In this document: positions 33,120 to 44,232 of the stretch, piece after piece
Position numbering within the stretch: position 1 is the first letter of the stretch
Layout of the letters: every line of letters starts with the position of its first letter
Assembly (NCBI GenBank): GCA_001414485.1
Contig: LLEY01000268.1
Location: 1-60,073, forward strand
Reading direction: 5' to 3'
Length of the DNA: 60,073 nucleotides
Source of the DNA: Calycina herbarum
Taxonomy: Eukaryota; Ascomycota; Leotiomycetes; Helotiales; Pezizellaceae
The notes under the pieces: model-generated
Seen by the model: the letters and a program-made list of their open reading frames with translations, nothing else
Told to the model about the DNA's origin: nothing
The model's database searches: none
Made by a program: the position numbers and the translations under genes

Positions 33120-33584
33120 TGTAACGAAACTTAAACGAACTAAACAAAGATGACTAAGTCTCGAAGGTTGGTTATGTAGTAAGAAGTATAAATGCGCTAG
33201 GCTGTTTACTTAGAAGCGAACTCGTTACTTATATCAAAGATGTTAAATAAGATAATAAGATTGATAACTAAAGTTGAGTACGAAGCTCCTATCTAATAGT
33301 AGACGTGCCAGTCTTATATAGAACCTTCGTTTCCTAAGTACGTCGCTTACATCGCTCGCGTCGCTCGCGTCGCTTGCGATTAAGGCGATTAAAGCGATGT
33401 AGGCGATTACGTTATATAACCCTACGTAACTTCTAATATTACTATAATAGTAAGATCCTGAAATCCCTAATGTCCTTCTACATTACTGATTTCCTCTTAT
33501 GTTACTTTCCTTTCCTAGATATTATGCCTTATCCTGTTAGAACGCCGTCTAGACTACTTACCACGTATACTATGATTTGTAACA
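33120..33584 (-). repeat. Gypsy B 3' LTR
   Basis: 465 bp, equal in length to its partner at 39422-39886. Contains a GC-richer block of GATTAAGGCGATTA and TCGCTCGCGTCGCT-type repeats near 33352-33405 that is absent from LTR A. Confidence 0.9.
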
Positions 33585-33739
33585 CTATCCTCTTCTTAGA
33601 CTAGTGTGTCCCTACGCTTAAGTATAGCCTAAGAAATATCGTTAAGAGGCTAGCAGCCTCCCTGGTTCCTATTATATTGTTAATACCTCTTCTAAAAGAC
33701 AAGCTTAAATAATATAAGACCCTTAACGCTCTTTGAATC

Positions 33740-34236
33740 GAACGTTTAAAACGTGAAATGATTCCTTATACTTGTTATATAAATGCGAAAACTAGTTATC
33801 GATGTATCAGCGTTCCTAGTAGCTCTAAGTGTTCCGAGTATACTAGGAAGGGCAAATCTTACGATGTTGAGTTATAAAATCGAATACTCTTAATTTTCGA
33901 GTAGGAATCTATTAATGCCTAGAAGCGGAGGTTATAGTAGGAGGAAGAGACAGCCTGTAAGATTTAGGAAGAAGCTATATAGAAGATCCTTCGCCTACAA
34001 AAACAATAACGCTTCCTTATAGAGCGGGAGTAAGAGATGCTCTGTCGTAGTCTTACTAACCTATAAGAACTTGATAAAGCTAATGAAAAAGAAAGAGCGG
34101 AGAAAGAGAAAGAAGAGAGGGAATTAGAAGTCGCCTAGCTAGCGGCCCCCTCTTCTTCTAACGACCCCGCTTTTATTACTAAGCCGACCCTTGATTCGGC
34201 TTTCTTCGAGGCTTTTCCTTCTAACTACGAGATGTA
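33740..34236 (+). pseudogene. Cys-rich plus coiled-coil ORF antisense to pol, Gypsy B copy
   Basis: On the plus strand, opposite to gag-pol and just inside the 3' LTR, one frame reads with only scattered stops. It gives REMIPYTCYINAKTSYRC, SSSKCSEYTRKGKSYDVEL (a CxxC-like Cys pattern with changes), then an acidic/basic helical stretch ending ELDKANEKERAEKEKEEREL, then a Ser/Pro tail PSSSNDPAFITKPTLDSAFF. Stops lie mostly at TAG/TAA positions explainable by C-to-T. The same layout occurs in element A. I recall similar Cys-motif plus coiled-coil hypothetical proteins in other ascomycetes, but cannot check here. Confidence 0.6.
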
Positions 34237-34249
34237 GGTAACCCTAGGT

Positions 34250-37200
34250 TTTAGTAGTAGAACTTCCGAAGTTCTTCTAGGTAATAGTTAAGATTACCTT
34301 TTAGCTCCTAAGTGTTTTCTAAGTATAGGTAATCTAACTATTTAATTAAATACTTAATCTTGCTTCTAATAATTTTATAGTTAAGAATTCTTTCGACTTT
34401 ATATTTAGTATTTAGATTAACTAGTTGAATTTTTATAAATAGGGCTAGTAGTGTTCCTGGTAGTGCTAGTTTAAGTAGGGATATATAGAATACTAGGTAG
34501 ATGTTTATTATTCTTAGTAGTACTAATTTATAATTTAAAAGTCTCTTAACTTATTTAATTTTAAATAGTCTAAGTTTCTTATAATCTAGTTTATTACTTA
34601 GTCTTTTTATATTAATATTCTTTTATACTAAGTAGACTTTATCCCCCTCTTTTAGCGTTAGCTCCTAACTACGTTGTTTATTATAGTAGTATATATTTCT
34701 TTTAGCTATAAATTATAAATCCTTTATAAGTTCCTTATATAGCCCTTTAATTTTTAAGACGTAAATACGAGTAAGCTAGTTATTAATAGTTGTAGACAGC
34801 GGTTCTTAATACGCTAATAATTTATACCTATAATTAGTATAGAATAGTATAATAAGTGTTATTTCTATTACTAAACTATTATAAGTAAACTATGTTAAGA
34901 GTAGTAGTTCTACCTAGTTATCTTATTAATAGTTTATATAATAATAAAGGTATGTTTTAACTACTTAATTTATCTGTTCGTTTCCTCTATTTATTTAAGA
35001 GTAGAAAGCTATAGAAAGCTTTCTTTTTATACCTAGTCGTTCTATAAGAGCGATCTAAAATTTTAAAGTAAAAAGCTTATCTCTATCTAAGAGTATTTCT
35101 TTAGATAGTCTATATCTTAAGACTACTTCTCTAAAGAATATAAATGCTAATTCCTTAGCTATACTTAACTCTATATATACTATTAAGATTATATATTTTA
35201 TAAGTCGTTCTATAATAACTAGGATTATATTATATTTAACTCTTATTATTAGATCTTTAGATTTTAGTAATTTAATAATAAAATCTATAGATATTAATTT
35301 CTAAGGTATCTATAGTATTAGAGTAGTGTTTATCTATCTATAAGGAGTATAGTAGGAAGCCTTATTCCTAGTATAGGTATTATATTCTACTATTACTTCC
35401 TTAACTATTATAGATAACCGATTAATATAGTAGTATTATCTTATCCTCTAGAGGGTTCTACGAATTCCTTAGTAACCGTAAGCGGGTATAGTATAGTATT
35501 CTTATATAAACTCTTTTATATACGAGCTAGGAACCTATAACTTCTCTCTTATATATTAGTTATAACCCTTATATATATTCTAAATCTTATCTATCTAGAT
35601 GTTGTTTATTACTACTATCTTATATATAGTAGGTACTAAGTCTCTATTCTTAAGAGTTTTTAAGATTATAATTTTCTTATACTCCTTATTTCTCTTATAT
35701 CCTAGTTTCTAGCTAAGAGTATTAGCTTAAGTATTTGATATTCCCTTTATATATTAGATAACGATGTCGAATCCTTCTAATATCTCTAACTATCTAGCTA
35801 GTTACTTTATTATAAGTTCCTTAGTAGTTATAAATATCCTAAGATTCTTATAGTTAGATAAAACTATAACTAGGTATTTTACTAACTATAAATAAATTCT
35901 CTAGTATTCTAAAGCTAATACTATAATAAGTAATTCCTTATTAAAGATACTATAGTTTTATTATACTAGGTTAAATATCTTAGAATAATATATAATAGGT
36001 ATAAGTTTTCCTTTATTATTTAGCTATAAGTAAACTATATCTACTACCGTGTCTGAGGCGTCTGTTTTAATTATACTAGGCTTATTTATATTAAAATTAT
36101 ATAGAATAGGTTTTTCTATAAACTTTACTTTAATTTTCTAAAAAGCATCCTCTATCTATTTATTCTATATAAACTTAATAGCTTTTTTAACTAGTCTTAA
36201 CATTAGTTTAGCAATTTTTATATAGTCTTAGATAAATAGATAATAAAAGTTTATAAATCTAAGAAAAGACTATATATCTTTTATATTCTCTAATAACTTC
36301 TAGTTTAAGACGTTCTAGATCTATTTCTATTTTCTCTAAGCTAAATACCTATCCTAGGAAAAGGGTCTAAGTTACTCTAAACTCGTATTTCAAGAGTTTT
36401 AACTAAGAGTTTACTCTTATAAGTCGTTATAAAACTTCTTTAACATATTCCTTATATTCTTCTTCTTTTTCTAAAAAGATTAATATATTATCTAAATAAT
36501 AGATTACTATTATTCCTAGAAGATCTCTTAAAATATTATTATTTTATCTCTAATATATAGCTAGTATATTATAGAGTCTAAATAGTATAACTATATACTT
36601 ATAAAGGCCCGATAGTAAGGTAAATACTATCTTCTATTCATCTCTAACTTTAATTTATATAAGTCTATAAGCGTTTCGTTAATCTAGTTTCGTAAATCGT
36701 ACTACCTTATCTAACTTATTCTACAAATACTAGCTAAGTAGCAGCGAATAAGCGTCCTTAACTATAGCATGATTTACTTCTTAGTAATTAATATATACTC
36801 TTCTATCTAAATCGTCTTTCTTCTTAATAATAAGCATATTTAAAGCAATTAGCAACTTAGACTTTCTAATATATCCTTTCTTAATACCTTCCTTTATATA
36901 ACTTTCTATCCTCTATAGGCTTTTCTAGTTATATAACCAAAGCTTCTACTTTAAGAGGTAATAATCCTCTTTTAATTTAATCTTATAATCCTATAAGCAA
37001 TATTCTAGTAAAGCTCACAAGTCTTCTAGGTTTTCGAACAAAGCTCTAAATTCTCTATACTACATAGGTATTTCGTTATCAGCTGTCTTACTAACCTATA
37101 GAAGACCCTAGACAAGGTGTCCTAGCATCTTAGAAGAGGTAGCGCTAACCTCGTTCTAGCCTTAAAGTTATAATTACAAGCCTATATAATTATATTAACT

Positions 37201-38480
37201 AAAGGTTATTATTTAAGCCTTCTAATCAATATCTAGATTATGTTCCTTAATCTATAGTATACTAAGTATCGCTTTCTTACTTCCTATTTTAATAATATTA
37301 AATTATATATCTAAGCAATGTCCTTTAATAGTAATATTTATTAGAATAGTTTACTAGTTAATAATTCTATCTTAGTATATAATATCTATTCTATTAACTA
37401 CTCCTAAGCAGTATAGCCTTATACCTTTGATTAAGACGTTCAGCTTCTTCTAAGCTATTAGAGAAAGGAAATTACTCGTTACTTCTAAATTAATTAAAAC
37501 TCGAAGTTCCTTTCCTCTTATCTTCGCTATTACTATAAGTTGATTTTCTCTAGAGATAGCGTTTAATTCTCTAATTATTAGTTAGTATAGTTCTCTTTAT
37601 ACTAACTCCGTTTCCTAGTCTATATCGTATTCGTTTATTTCCTAGAAGATTATACTAAATAATTTTCTACTTCTTAATTCTCGAAATATTACTCTAACTT
37701 TTCTAACTAAAGCAACTATAGTATACTAGCTTCCTATTTCTAGTATAGCTTCCTTATTATCAAATAGTATACCTAAAAAACTAGGTTTAGAGCGTCCTAT
37801 AAAGTTATTAGAACCCTACTATTACTATAAGCTAGTTTCCCTTTATAGATCTACGACTATCTAAATATCTCTTATCTTAAGTATACTAGATAGCTTATTA
37901 GATACTACTTATCTTAGTCTAGGTTCTTTAAATTCGATAGTTTCCCTTCTAGTAATAAGGCTTACTAAAGTTATTCTATCCTATTTATTCTAAACTATTT
38001 TATAAGTAGTTAAAATAGTAGAGTTAATTCCTTAAATAGAATATAAGCTCTAGAAATCAGGTTTCTAGTTTTCTATATATACCTATCTATTCCCTCTTTT
38101 AAAGGTTCTAATAAATACCTATATTTCGCCTTATTTAGACTTATATATTCCTAGATCCACCTCTAATAAGTTAGATATCAATTCTAATAACTCTAATAAA
38201 CTTATTAATAGTAGTAATTTATATTCTACCTAAAGAAGCAATTTATAATCTATTTCCAACTATATATTATAATATTCTTTAAACAATAGATCCCTATTAT
38301 TATTAGTATTCTATACCTTACTAACTTATAACTTAATTCCTTTATTTAGCTATAAGTATATAGTACCTACTATTATATTTATAGCATCTATTTCAATTTA
38401 TATACTATAACCTCTAACCTCGAGTTCTTCATCTATAAGTTCGATTTTTTCTAGTAAAGCTACTTCTTTTTAGATAATAG
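34250..38480 (-). pseudogene. Gypsy B pol polyprotein with chromodomain, decayed
   Basis: It parallels element A: reverse transcriptase core YYLDNILIF near 36515-36478 and a chromodomain near 34400-34250, with the integrase between. It is riddled with stops from transitions. Confidence 0.82.
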
Positions 38481-38499
38481 CGTTAGCTTATTTCCCTTT

Positions 38500-39387
38500 A
38501 GAGTCTTTCTTCTTACTATACTTATTTGCTCTATAGCTAGGAAGACTATAGTTATAATACAAGTTCTACTTATATCGACGATTTCACTCTTTCTAAGACA
38601 GTCCTCTCTTCTAAGAGTTTTCTTTCTTAGATTCCCTCTCTAGAACCTATAATTTCTAAGTAGTATTAATTTCTATAGAGTCTCTATAATCTTTTCATCT
38701 ACCCTTTCTATATTAGTAACTATAACTTCCTTTCTTCTCTAGATTCCTTTTATAAATATAGTTATCAATCCTAATTATATTATTTATTAATTTATTTAAC
38801 GTATCTAGAAAATCCTCTTATACGATTTTATCCTTTATATTATCCTTAAGTCTATAATAGAATTATTTACGTAATACTTCGTTGTTCTATCCTATCTATA
38901 TAGAGTACTATTAAAATTATATAGTATATTTAGTAGCTAACCCCTTTTACCTAAGTATATATAAAGCTCTAACTACCTTCTTTTTTATATTAACATCCTT
39001 AAAAGCCTAGTTAATTCTATCTCTAAACCCTTAAACATTTCTAAACAAGTCCTTTATCTTCTTAGATATTTAAAGAGAGACTTTTCCTTTAGCTATCTTA
39101 TTTACCTAGTAATCCTCTAAGTATAGTTCTAACTAGTTATAAGCTACCTCTTTAAGATAGGTAGACAACTATATAACCTAGTTAGTTTTATTTCTAAACT
39201 AGGTATAATAAAAGTTTAAGTAAAGGGAAGCTTTTATTAAGAACTCGGCTAGTTTCTTAAGCAAGCTATTAAACAGCTTTAGAAGAGGAAGTTTTACTTC
39301 CTCTCAAAGAGTAGTAACTAGTATAACTAGGGGGTCTACAGCTGGCTTTAGTAGAGTGGTTCTCGGAGTAGAAGAGGTTGCCGACAT
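38500..39387 (-). pseudogene. Gypsy B gag, decayed
   Basis: An ATG at 39387 opens MSATSSTPRTTLLKPAVDP, followed by capsid-like sequence (LPLLKLFNSLLKKLAEFLIK, YLKEVAYN, LELYLEDY) with stops at likely former Gln/Trp codons. A degenerate zinc knuckle lies near 38580-38505. Confidence 0.75.
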
Positions 39388-39421
39388 AGTAGTGATCTTA
39401 CTTCTAAGCAGGTACTTAAAG

Positions 39422-39886
39422 TATAATAAAACTTAAATAAACTAAATAAAGATGACTAAGTCTCGAAGGTTAGTTATATAGTAAGAAGTATAAATATACT
39501 AGGCTATTTACTTAGAAGCGAACTCGTTACTTATATTAAAGATGTTAAATAAGATAATAAGATTAATAACTAAAGTTAAGCACGAAGCTCCTATCTAATA
39601 GTAGACGTACCAGTCTTATATAGAACCTTCGTTTCCTAAGTACGTTGCTTACATCGCTCGCGTTGCTCGCGTCGCTTACGATTAAGGCGATTAGAGCGAT
39701 GTAGGCGATTACGTTATATAACCCTACGTGACTTCTAATATTACTATAATAGTAAGATCCTGAAATCCCTAATATCCTTCTATATTACTGATTTCCTCCT
39801 ATATTACTTTCCTTTCCCGGATATTATACCTTGTTCTATTAGAACGCCGTCTAGACTACTTACCACGTATACCGTGATTCGTAACA
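39422..39886 (-). repeat. Gypsy B 5' LTR
   Basis: 465 bp, partner of 33120-33584. The gag ATG lies 35 bp inside it on the minus strand. Its outer end abuts the ATACG duplication. Confidence 0.9.
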
Positions 39887-39891
39887 ATACG

Positions 39892-40273
39892 CTAGGTTGT
39901 TTACTTAGAAGTGAACTCGTTACTTATATTAAAGATGTTAAATAAGATAATAAGATTAATAACTAAAGTTAAGTACGAAGCTTCTATCTAATAGCAGACG
40001 TGCTAGTCTTATATAGAATCTTTCGTTTATATTTAGAGTCCTACTTAGTAGGAGTCCCGAAGATAGAGTCTGACTTTATTTCTAGGGCTCCTTAAAACTG
40101 GACTCTATTACTTAACTGCTCCTAACCGAGTCACGTAATATAACTATAATAAGATCCTAGGATTATATGTCCTACTATATCTAATCCTTCCTTCTAGAGT
40201 TATAATAGTGCTCGTCCTGTTAGGGCGTCGCCTGGACTTCACTTCGTCACGTGCTAGCACGTGATTCGTGACA
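39892..40273 (-). repeat. Gypsy A 5' LTR, second part
   Basis: This is 382 bp that complete the 459-bp LTR begun at 33043. It includes the palindrome CACGTGCTAGCACGTG near the outer end and finishes at the ACAAC duplication. Confidence 0.9.
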
Positions 40274-40279
40274 ACAACC

Positions 40280-40923
40280 AAAAATAGAGGGATATCCTAA
40301 CCCTTGCTATTAATATAAGCAATTACTATAGCCTATTCCTAATTACCTAGCTGAACTGCCTTGCCTCTACTACGTCGATCTACACGTATAATAATAATTA
40401 TAAGGTAAATCATACCTATTATAAAGCCTGTTTTGTTAAAGTTATAGAAATCGCAATCTAAAACGCTGTATTTCGCTCTTATATTTTATATAAGTCGGAA
40501 CTACGCGCTAATTAGGTTAGGATCTTCGTATAAGGCTCTTTAGAAGTTATAAACGCGATTAAAACACGTCTTTAACCCTAGTTATTATTATATAAATCGA
40601 TAAGTCTAGAGCTTACTAACGCGTTTTCCTCTCTATAAATCGAGGATAAAATTAGCTATATCTTCTATACTAGCTAGCTAAGGTGTAAACCCTCTAGAAT
40701 CTATATTAAGTATATTCTAAACAATCACTTCTTCTTCTACCTTAGACAATTTAAGGTTTACTAGTCGACGGTCGGCTAGAGGAAGGTGGCCGTTCATTCT
40801 ATTATTAAGTATAGAATAAGGTATTCTATAGATCTTTGTAGCTTTCCGTCGACTTAGCTTTTTAGATATTCGAATTACCTTAATAGCTAGAATGACTTTT
40901 AATTCTTTAGTAACAATAGACAT
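40280..40923 (-). pseudogene. pogo transposase, N-terminal half, decayed
   Basis: The frame starting at 40923 encodes a psq-type helix-turn-helix (LSRRKATKIYRIPYSILNNR, then KLSKVEEEVIV), the DNA-binding start of Fot1/pogo transposases. Further along the minus strand, degenerate frames read a catalytic-core stretch (NFNKTGF, RVDRRSRGKAVQLGN, AIVIAYINSKG) ending at the Gypsy A insertion. Stops at former Trp/Gln codons mark it as RIP-decayed. Confidence 0.85.
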
Positions 40924-41423
40924 GGTAGAAGGTTAAAAAAACGCGTGTTAAAGTTGAAGGGTAGGATTTCAGGAAAATTGATCAGGGTCCTGATATAACC
41001 GGGGTCCTGATAAACCACGTTATACTAATATTTATCTAGCTTAAAAATAACACTTCTAAATACTAATCTACCTACTAATAAGGCTATAATTAGTCTAAAA
41101 AGCTAGGGCCTTTATCTAGAAGAAGAGACTAAAGAAGAAAGAAAGAAGAGAGAGAAGAAGGATAAAGATATAGACTTTAAAGATAACTACTTTATACTTT
41201 AGTTATTTATTTCTATTTATAGTATACTACTCAGAGTACTACTTAAGTAGTCATAAGTAACTACTCTACTCTACTCTACTCTACTCACACTACTCTAAGT
41301 ACTACTTGAGTACCTGAGTATTCCTTGCTCACACTGTTTGTTTGCCTTTTTCAAAACTGCGTTCCACATGTAAGATTTGTAATTTGACCTAAGACTTGAA
41401 CTCAACTTACATTTGTGGTAGCG

Positions 41424-42008
41424 ATGAAAATGAAGGTCGTGAACAGTGCCATCCTATTTCTCTCTCTTGCGGCAGCATCCAGCCAGATAATGCTGCCAGA
41501 CCAGGTTCCAGGTGCTTGGACTGAGATGGACCCGGACAAATGGTCTATCGATGTAAAAAACACGAAAAAGTATTCGCCAGACGGAAACAAACCTCAGTTA
41601 TCTTTCACTCCACCAAAGCTCATTGATTCCACTATCGCCGGCATCAATTTCTACGCAGTCGGTCCCCAAGACACTACCGGAAAGGGATCTCAGGGTTGTC
41701 ATGGAGCAGGTTCCCAAGGCGACATATTCATACCCAAAGCGGACTTCACTTTCCCAAAACTCTGTCCTTCTGGAAGTGGAGGGGATGGCAACAATGACTA
41801 TCTGGAGAAAAACGCGGCTAGTTTCATGAATGAGGGAAATTTGGGAGTTTGTCAATTAAATTTCTATTCGAAGACCGGCTATAAAGATGAAGATTGGGTA
41901 GGATATCTTACGGGGAGTGGCCAGAAAAAGTGTAATGCGCCTATTGACGTTCATGGGAATTTGATCAAAAGTTTAAGGTCTTTCAATTATATATGTCCTG
42001 AGGCTTAG
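41424..42008 (+). CDS. Secreted protein of unknown function beside the transposon nest
   Basis: A single-exon frame from ATG 41424 gives 194 residues. Residues 1-21 are a signal peptide (MKMKVVNSAILFLSLAAASSQ). The mature part is about 170 residues with five cysteines (QGCHG, KLCPSG, GVCQLN, KKCNAP, YICPEA), Gly/Asp-rich loops and no recognised domain. A GTG nine bases upstream is not used. The start is 88 bp from the edge of the hAT element (41336), so its promoter is largely transposon sequence or very short. It is of the size and type of fungal effector candidates, but that is inference only. It is unrelated to the secreted pair at 42449-44873. Confidence 0.75.
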   Translation: MKMKVVNSAILFLSLAAASSQIMLPDQVPGAWTEMDPDKWSIDVKNTKKYSPDGNKPQLSFTPPKLIDSTIAGINFYAVGPQDTTGKGSQGCHGAGSQGDIFIPKADFTFPKLCPSGSGGDGNNDYLEKNAASFMNEGNLGVCQLNFYSKTGYKDEDWVGYLTGSGQKKCNAPIDVHGNLIKSLRSFNYICPEA

Positions 42009-42448
42009 ACTTCAAATATGTCGACAGATATTGATTCTATGGTTATTTCTATTGTAACCTGCAAATATATTTTCTGTATAATCTCAATAGCTGAGCTAGT
42101 CAGACAGATTGTCGAAAGTGTAAAACAACAAAACAGTAGCCCCCCCTCTCCTCCTCCAAGGCTAGCAGAGTTCAGACATAGATACAAGTGCTGTAAACCT
42201 TAACCAGCTTCCATTATTTTTCAATTGAGAATCTCGTAATAACAACAGGTCAGAGCATGGTTAAAAACACAAATACGAGATGAGACTTGAATAGCAAGAT
42301 CACAAAATGACAGCTAACACATCCTCAATCACATATCCCCGTACTATCTTTTCAATGAGCGTGCGGAGGGTTGGTGACAATATTCCACAACAAAGAAAAC
42401 CCAAAGCAATCGCGTAACTTTGAGAACTCGGCAACGATAGTGATCACA
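42009..42448. other. Intergenic between convergent genes
   Basis: This is the 3' flank of two convergent secreted-protein genes. No further feature is seen. Confidence 0.45.
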
Positions 42449-43082
42449 TCATGCATCCCCACCATCTTGTGTTTGGATTGCTGTATCATCTTGGCCACCA
42501 GACGAATCCTCTGGAGATTCCTCCGGAGGGGGGCACAATAAAGGCCCATCCTTGCATGAAATTGATATGAGTACGGAATCGACAGGCAAGTTCACCGACA
42601 ACGTCTTCGATGGGCAAAAAGGACCAAAAGACCCGCCTAACTTGAATTCCCCTGAGCTGAAAACAGCTGTGCATTCGAGATTTACGTGTTCTGCTTCAAC
42701 ATCCTCAGCCAGTCGGGGATCTCCAGCCTTCACAAGTTTTCCGGTGATCTCGAAAAAAGCGGTGGGAAAGTCCATGTTCACTCTTGTAGCACCGTTCGCA
42801 GAAAGTGGAGCTAGAACGTACCATTAGTCGACGTAAGAAAGTTAAAGGGTTATAATTAAAAGACTCACGCGTCAACTGCCTAAGAAACAATCCGCTGTTT
42901 TCACCAACGGGAACATTGGTAATGACTGAGGCATCGCCATAGTTGACTTCGAACTTTGTGCAGAGAGGCTTGTCGTCGAGAGCTTCTTGAAACTGGTTGG
43001 CCCGCGCCTTCAGTGCACCACCAATACTTGCAGCATATGAGGTAGCAAGGAAAAATGGAGGAATGATAGCTAGGAAACGCAT
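42449..43082 (-). CDS. Small secreted Cys-containing protein, intact member of a tandem pair
   Basis: Exons 43082-42869 and 42810-42449 join across a 58-nt intron (GTGAGT..CTAAT..TTCTAG) in phase 1, giving 191 residues. ATG 43082 begins a signal peptide (MRFLAIIPPFFLATSYA); the longer open frame upstream is 5' leader. The mature protein has LCTKFEVNYGDAS, GLFLRQLTPPLSANGA across the junction, VNLECTAVF, GPFCPSK, SISCKDGPLLC, and an acidic tail rich in E, D, S and Q. No family is recognised. A paralogue lies 1.8 kb upstream on the same strand (44233-44873) with the same intron position and phase and a similar promoter block. Effector-like by size and secretion only. Confidence 0.8.
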
Positions 43083-44232
43083 TTTGGACTTCTGAAGAAA
43101 GGCGGGGGAAAATATTTGCCAGGAGGAGTAATCTGAAGAATGCAAGAAAGGAATTGAAGATGCTATGTGGAAGAATTTCATGGTCGGAGAGCTACTCTAT
43201 AGTCGCCAGTTGCCAATAATAGGCCGCAGCAACAACTTCGAATCCAAACTTCTCTTCTGCTTTGCTAACAAACAGGAGTAATACGAGATACATAAAGCGC
43301 AAAAATAACCATAAGCTGATGAACTGGCTGTGAATGACGGCTTCCAAGTATCTCATGGATGTTTTGGTTGGCTGTGTGTTAGTTACACAAGAAGATAGGG
43401 TGGGGTTTTCTACCCAGGCTTCCTATTTTACATCTGGACAACACAGTACACAAACGGAATCCAGCACACCATCTAGTGCTAATCCCCGGGGGTTATCCGA
43501 GAACCAAGCCGCTGGGCGGTGACTAAAGCGTAAAGCCAAAGACTGGATGCAATCAACTACTTGGTCTAATTCTCATTGGAGAGTAAGATTCCTAGTCGTT
43601 GCTCCTCCAGTCTAGCGTTCGACTTTTCTCGCACAGCTGTAAATATTGATTTGAAGATCTTCGGAGAATCAAAAAAATCAACTGTGTAAGTCCTCTAAAC
43701 GTTCTCGAATTATAATTATACTTGCTCTAGACTGTTCAAAGAATTTAAAGTGAACCGGAGAGCGATTCCCGCTTCTCTTATACTTCCTGGAACTTCCAAC
43801 GCGATGAAATCACCGAAACAAACGTGGCCGCATAGAAGAAAGATGCAACACGCAATTAGGTAGGCTAACCAAACCACACCATGGTCGTGATGCTAACTCC
43901 CGTAAAACACTGGGACAGAAACTGAACTACTAACATCTCTCTGGTTTGAGAGGCTCAGGAAAATGACACTTTTTATAGCAAAGAAGACATGTAGTATGTA
44001 AAAGTTGCTACTAAAAGATGAAATTCAAGTCAAAAAAAGTTTAAAGTAACAGCTAACAAATCCCCAACCCGCCTCCTGAGATACAGATTCCCAGTCAATA
44101 TAAAGAACCCTTTTAGCAGTTTCCCCAGAAAAAAACAAGAAAACCAAAAAGCTATAATAAAACCCATATTTCAATCCACCCTTATCCCATCTCGTCCTGG
44201 AGGACCACTGCAAAACAAGAGCACCCCGTGAA
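43083..44232. other. Intergenic between the secreted paralogues
   Basis: It contains the 5' region of the intact gene, including the duplicated promoter block at 43300-43381, and the 3' flank of the decayed paralogue. No other gene is supported. Confidence 0.45.
43300..43381 (-). promoter_or_regulatory. Duplicated upstream block of the secreted pair, copy 1
   Basis: AAAATAACCATAAGCTG, a GACGGC element and GGCTGTGTGTT occur in this order here and again at 45096-45171. Each block lies 218-223 bp upstream of its gene's ATG. The conserved spacing suggests that the promoter was duplicated with the gene. Direction is inferred from the gene. Confidence 0.55.

Larger units (their letters stand above)
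33120..39886 (-). mobile_element. Gypsy retrotransposon B, full length, RIP-decayed
   Basis: This 6767-bp element has two 465-bp LTRs (33120-33584 and 39422-39886), TGTAACG..GTAACA ends, and a perfect 5-bp duplication ATACG (33115-33119 and 39887-39891). It sits inside the right-hand LTR of element A. Gag-pol is on the minus strand with the same domain order as A, and internal sequence aligns with A throughout, so the two are relatives. Their LTRs share the first about 230 bp but differ afterwards. It is the innermost layer of the nest. Stops in all frames and TA enrichment indicate RIP. Confidence 0.93.
26083..40273 (-). mobile_element. Gypsy retrotransposon A, interrupted and RIP-decayed
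   Basis: The outer boundaries are TGTAACG..GTGACA with a perfect 5-bp duplication ACAAC (26078-26082 and 40274-40278). LTRs are 26083-26541 (459 bp) and 33043-33119 plus 39892-40273 (also 459 bp in total), the latter split by element B. Coding order on the minus strand is gag (about 33000-32040), then protease/RT/RNase H/integrase, then a chromodomain (about 27240-27090), so the 5' LTR is the right-hand one. Without element B and the 31745 insertion its own length is about 7130 bp. Sequence is strongly TA-rich with stops in every frame, indicating RIP. Confidence 0.92.
24966..41020 (-). mobile_element. pogo/Fot1-like Tc1-mariner element, split by Gypsy A
   Basis: Terminal inverted repeats of about 49 bp begin ACGTGGTTTATCAGGACCCC on both sides and contain a second subterminal ATCAGGACCC copy. 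They are flanked by TA (24964-24965 and 41021-41022), the Tc1-mariner target. Subtracting Gypsy A and its duplication leaves 1859 bp, the usual Fot1 size. The minus-strand transposase is split into two decayed halves, described separately. The hAT copy at 54495-55294 confirms the empty site. TIRs differ from each other only by C/T changes. Confidence 0.93.
24234..41336 (+). mobile_element. hAT-type DNA transposon, split by nested insertions
   Basis: The ends are CAGTGTGAG..CTCACACTG and are flanked by a perfect 8-bp duplication TTTGTTTG (24226-24233 and 41337-41344), the hAT hallmark. Subterminal GAGTA/TACTC arrays form strong hairpins (for example 24246-24290). Removing a solo LTR with its TSD and a pogo element with its TSD leaves 799 bp. 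This matches the intact 800-bp copy at 54495-55294 in reverse orientation, to which the arms are nearly identical. The residual coding sequence on the plus strand encodes only a C-terminal hAT transposase fragment (ALILDPR-type motif), so the element is non-autonomous. It is the outermost and therefore oldest layer of the nest. Confidence 0.93.
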
